Assembly (NCBI GenBank): GCA_963756605.1
Contig: CAVWOT010000019.1
Coordinates: 428,866 to 492,865, forward strand
From: Bog-159 sp963756605
Lineage (GTDB): Bacteria > Acidobacteriota > Terriglobia > Bryobacterales > Bryobacteraceae
Length of the DNA stretch: 64,000 bases
Reading direction: 5' to 3'
The notes under the pieces are model-generated. The model was not told the DNA's origin. It ran no database searches and was given only the letters and a program-made list of their open reading frames with translations. A program made the translations under genes and the position numbers. Positions 63,546 through 64,000 of the stretch are shown here, piece after piece (positions within the stretch are counted from its first letter, which is position 1; the number at the start of each line of letters is the position of its first letter).

Positions 63546-63992
63546 TCACCGGCCTGTGGGAACAGCCGATGGCGAGGGAGATACTGTATCTTGGATCGGA
63601 TTCTCCTGGAACAATCGGGCGACCAAGGCCGAGTCCAGGTAGGCGCGCACGCGTACGATCACCCCATCCCGGAAAGACACGACCCAGCAATAGCGATTGT
63701 CGAAGCGCATGCCGTTTTTGGCAGTCGCCAAAGAATGAAGCTCGACCACCGCTTGATCGCCGTTGACGAGGAGATGCTCCATGTGGAGTTGCGCGCCGTT
63801 GGGAAGAACTTGTCCCAGTTTGGCAAAAGTACCAGCGATGAAGGCCTTTTTGCTCAGATAGTATCCCGCCAATGGGTGGGTGCCCATCACTGTCCAGTCG
63901 ACGTCATCAGCCACATGATCGAAAAAGGCAGCTCCGTCTCCGTTCTCAAGTCCCTTGAAGATTTCACGAACACGGTCCGATGAAATAGGCAT
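63546..63992 (-). CDS. SnoaL-like / NTF2-fold protein
   Basis: 148 residues with the cone-shaped NTF2-like fold: VREIFKGLENGDGAAFFDHV, DVDWTVMGTHPLAGYY, then LLVNGDQAVVELHSLAT and YCWVVSFRDGVIVRVRAYLD. This matches the ketosteroid-isomerase-like SnoaL group. No catalytic role is clear. It is the last gene at the right edge. Confidence 0.85.
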   Translation of the reverse strand: MPISSDRVREIFKGLENGDGAAFFDHVADDVDWTVMGTHPLAGYYLSKKAFIAGTFAKLGQVLPNGAQLHMEHLLVNGDQAVVELHSLATAKNGMRFDNRYCWVVSFRDGVIVRVRAYLDSALVARLFQENPIQDTVSPSPSAVPTGR

Positions 63993-64000
63993 CTGAATTG

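Overview
The window looks like chromosomal DNA from a high-GC Acidobacteriota, most like the Bryobacterales / Candidatus Solibacter group. The main reasons are an intact Acidobacterial-type duplicated permease (ADOP) paired with a PadR regulator, a giant Oar-like TonB-dependent receptor with an N-terminal carboxypeptidase-regulatory domain, many small regulator-enzyme cassettes, and short dispersed GC-rich palindromes at gene ends. This assignment is inference from gene families; there is no rRNA in the window.

Left part (1-25.2 kb): a partial DUF4118 sensor protein, a PAS histidine kinase, a MetE-like catalytic domain, a PadR-ADOP operon with two matched palindromic operators, a GT2 glycosyltransferase next to an orphan nuoM, a probably frameshifted secreted protein, a TgpA-like transglutaminase, a four-gene outer-membrane signalling operon (TonB receptor, YfiR, CHASE8 histidine kinase, response regulator), an AraC-cupin-VOC operon, an ADOP relic, and an Oar-like receptor followed by a cytochrome c.

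Middle part (25.2-31.1 kb): a decayed accessory region beside a tRNA-Arg(UCU). It holds an integrase remnant, a GH43-like gene cut by an intact IS630 element, and a multiply frameshifted GH63-like gene. The IS boundaries can be read exactly: removing the element and one TA restores the reading frame across the site. An L,D-transpeptidase and a 39-residue membrane protein close the region.

Right part (31.2-60.6 kb): a two-domain methyltransferase, a DapA-family lyase, a frameshifted HEPN gene overlapping an unknown partner, prmA, an operon of response regulator, porin, cupredoxin and histidine kinase, a quinone-oxidoreductase-like MDR, a very large unrecognised membrane protein, purMN, a WYL regulator divergent from an SDR with a palindrome between them, a GT39-like transferase with DUF3467, a FecR/DUF6600 protein with a beta-propeller, AraC and GNAT genes, bactofilin with a methyltransferase-like protein, and leuS.

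Far right (60.6-64 kb): a second decayed stretch with a broken endonuclease IV gene and a broken tyrosine recombinase whose catalytic tyrosine codon reads as a stop, followed by an intact VapBC pair and a SnoaL-like protein. The best candidates for little-described biology are the HEPN/partner pair, the receptor-YfiR-kinase operon, the cupredoxin-kinase operon and the ~1280-residue membrane protein.
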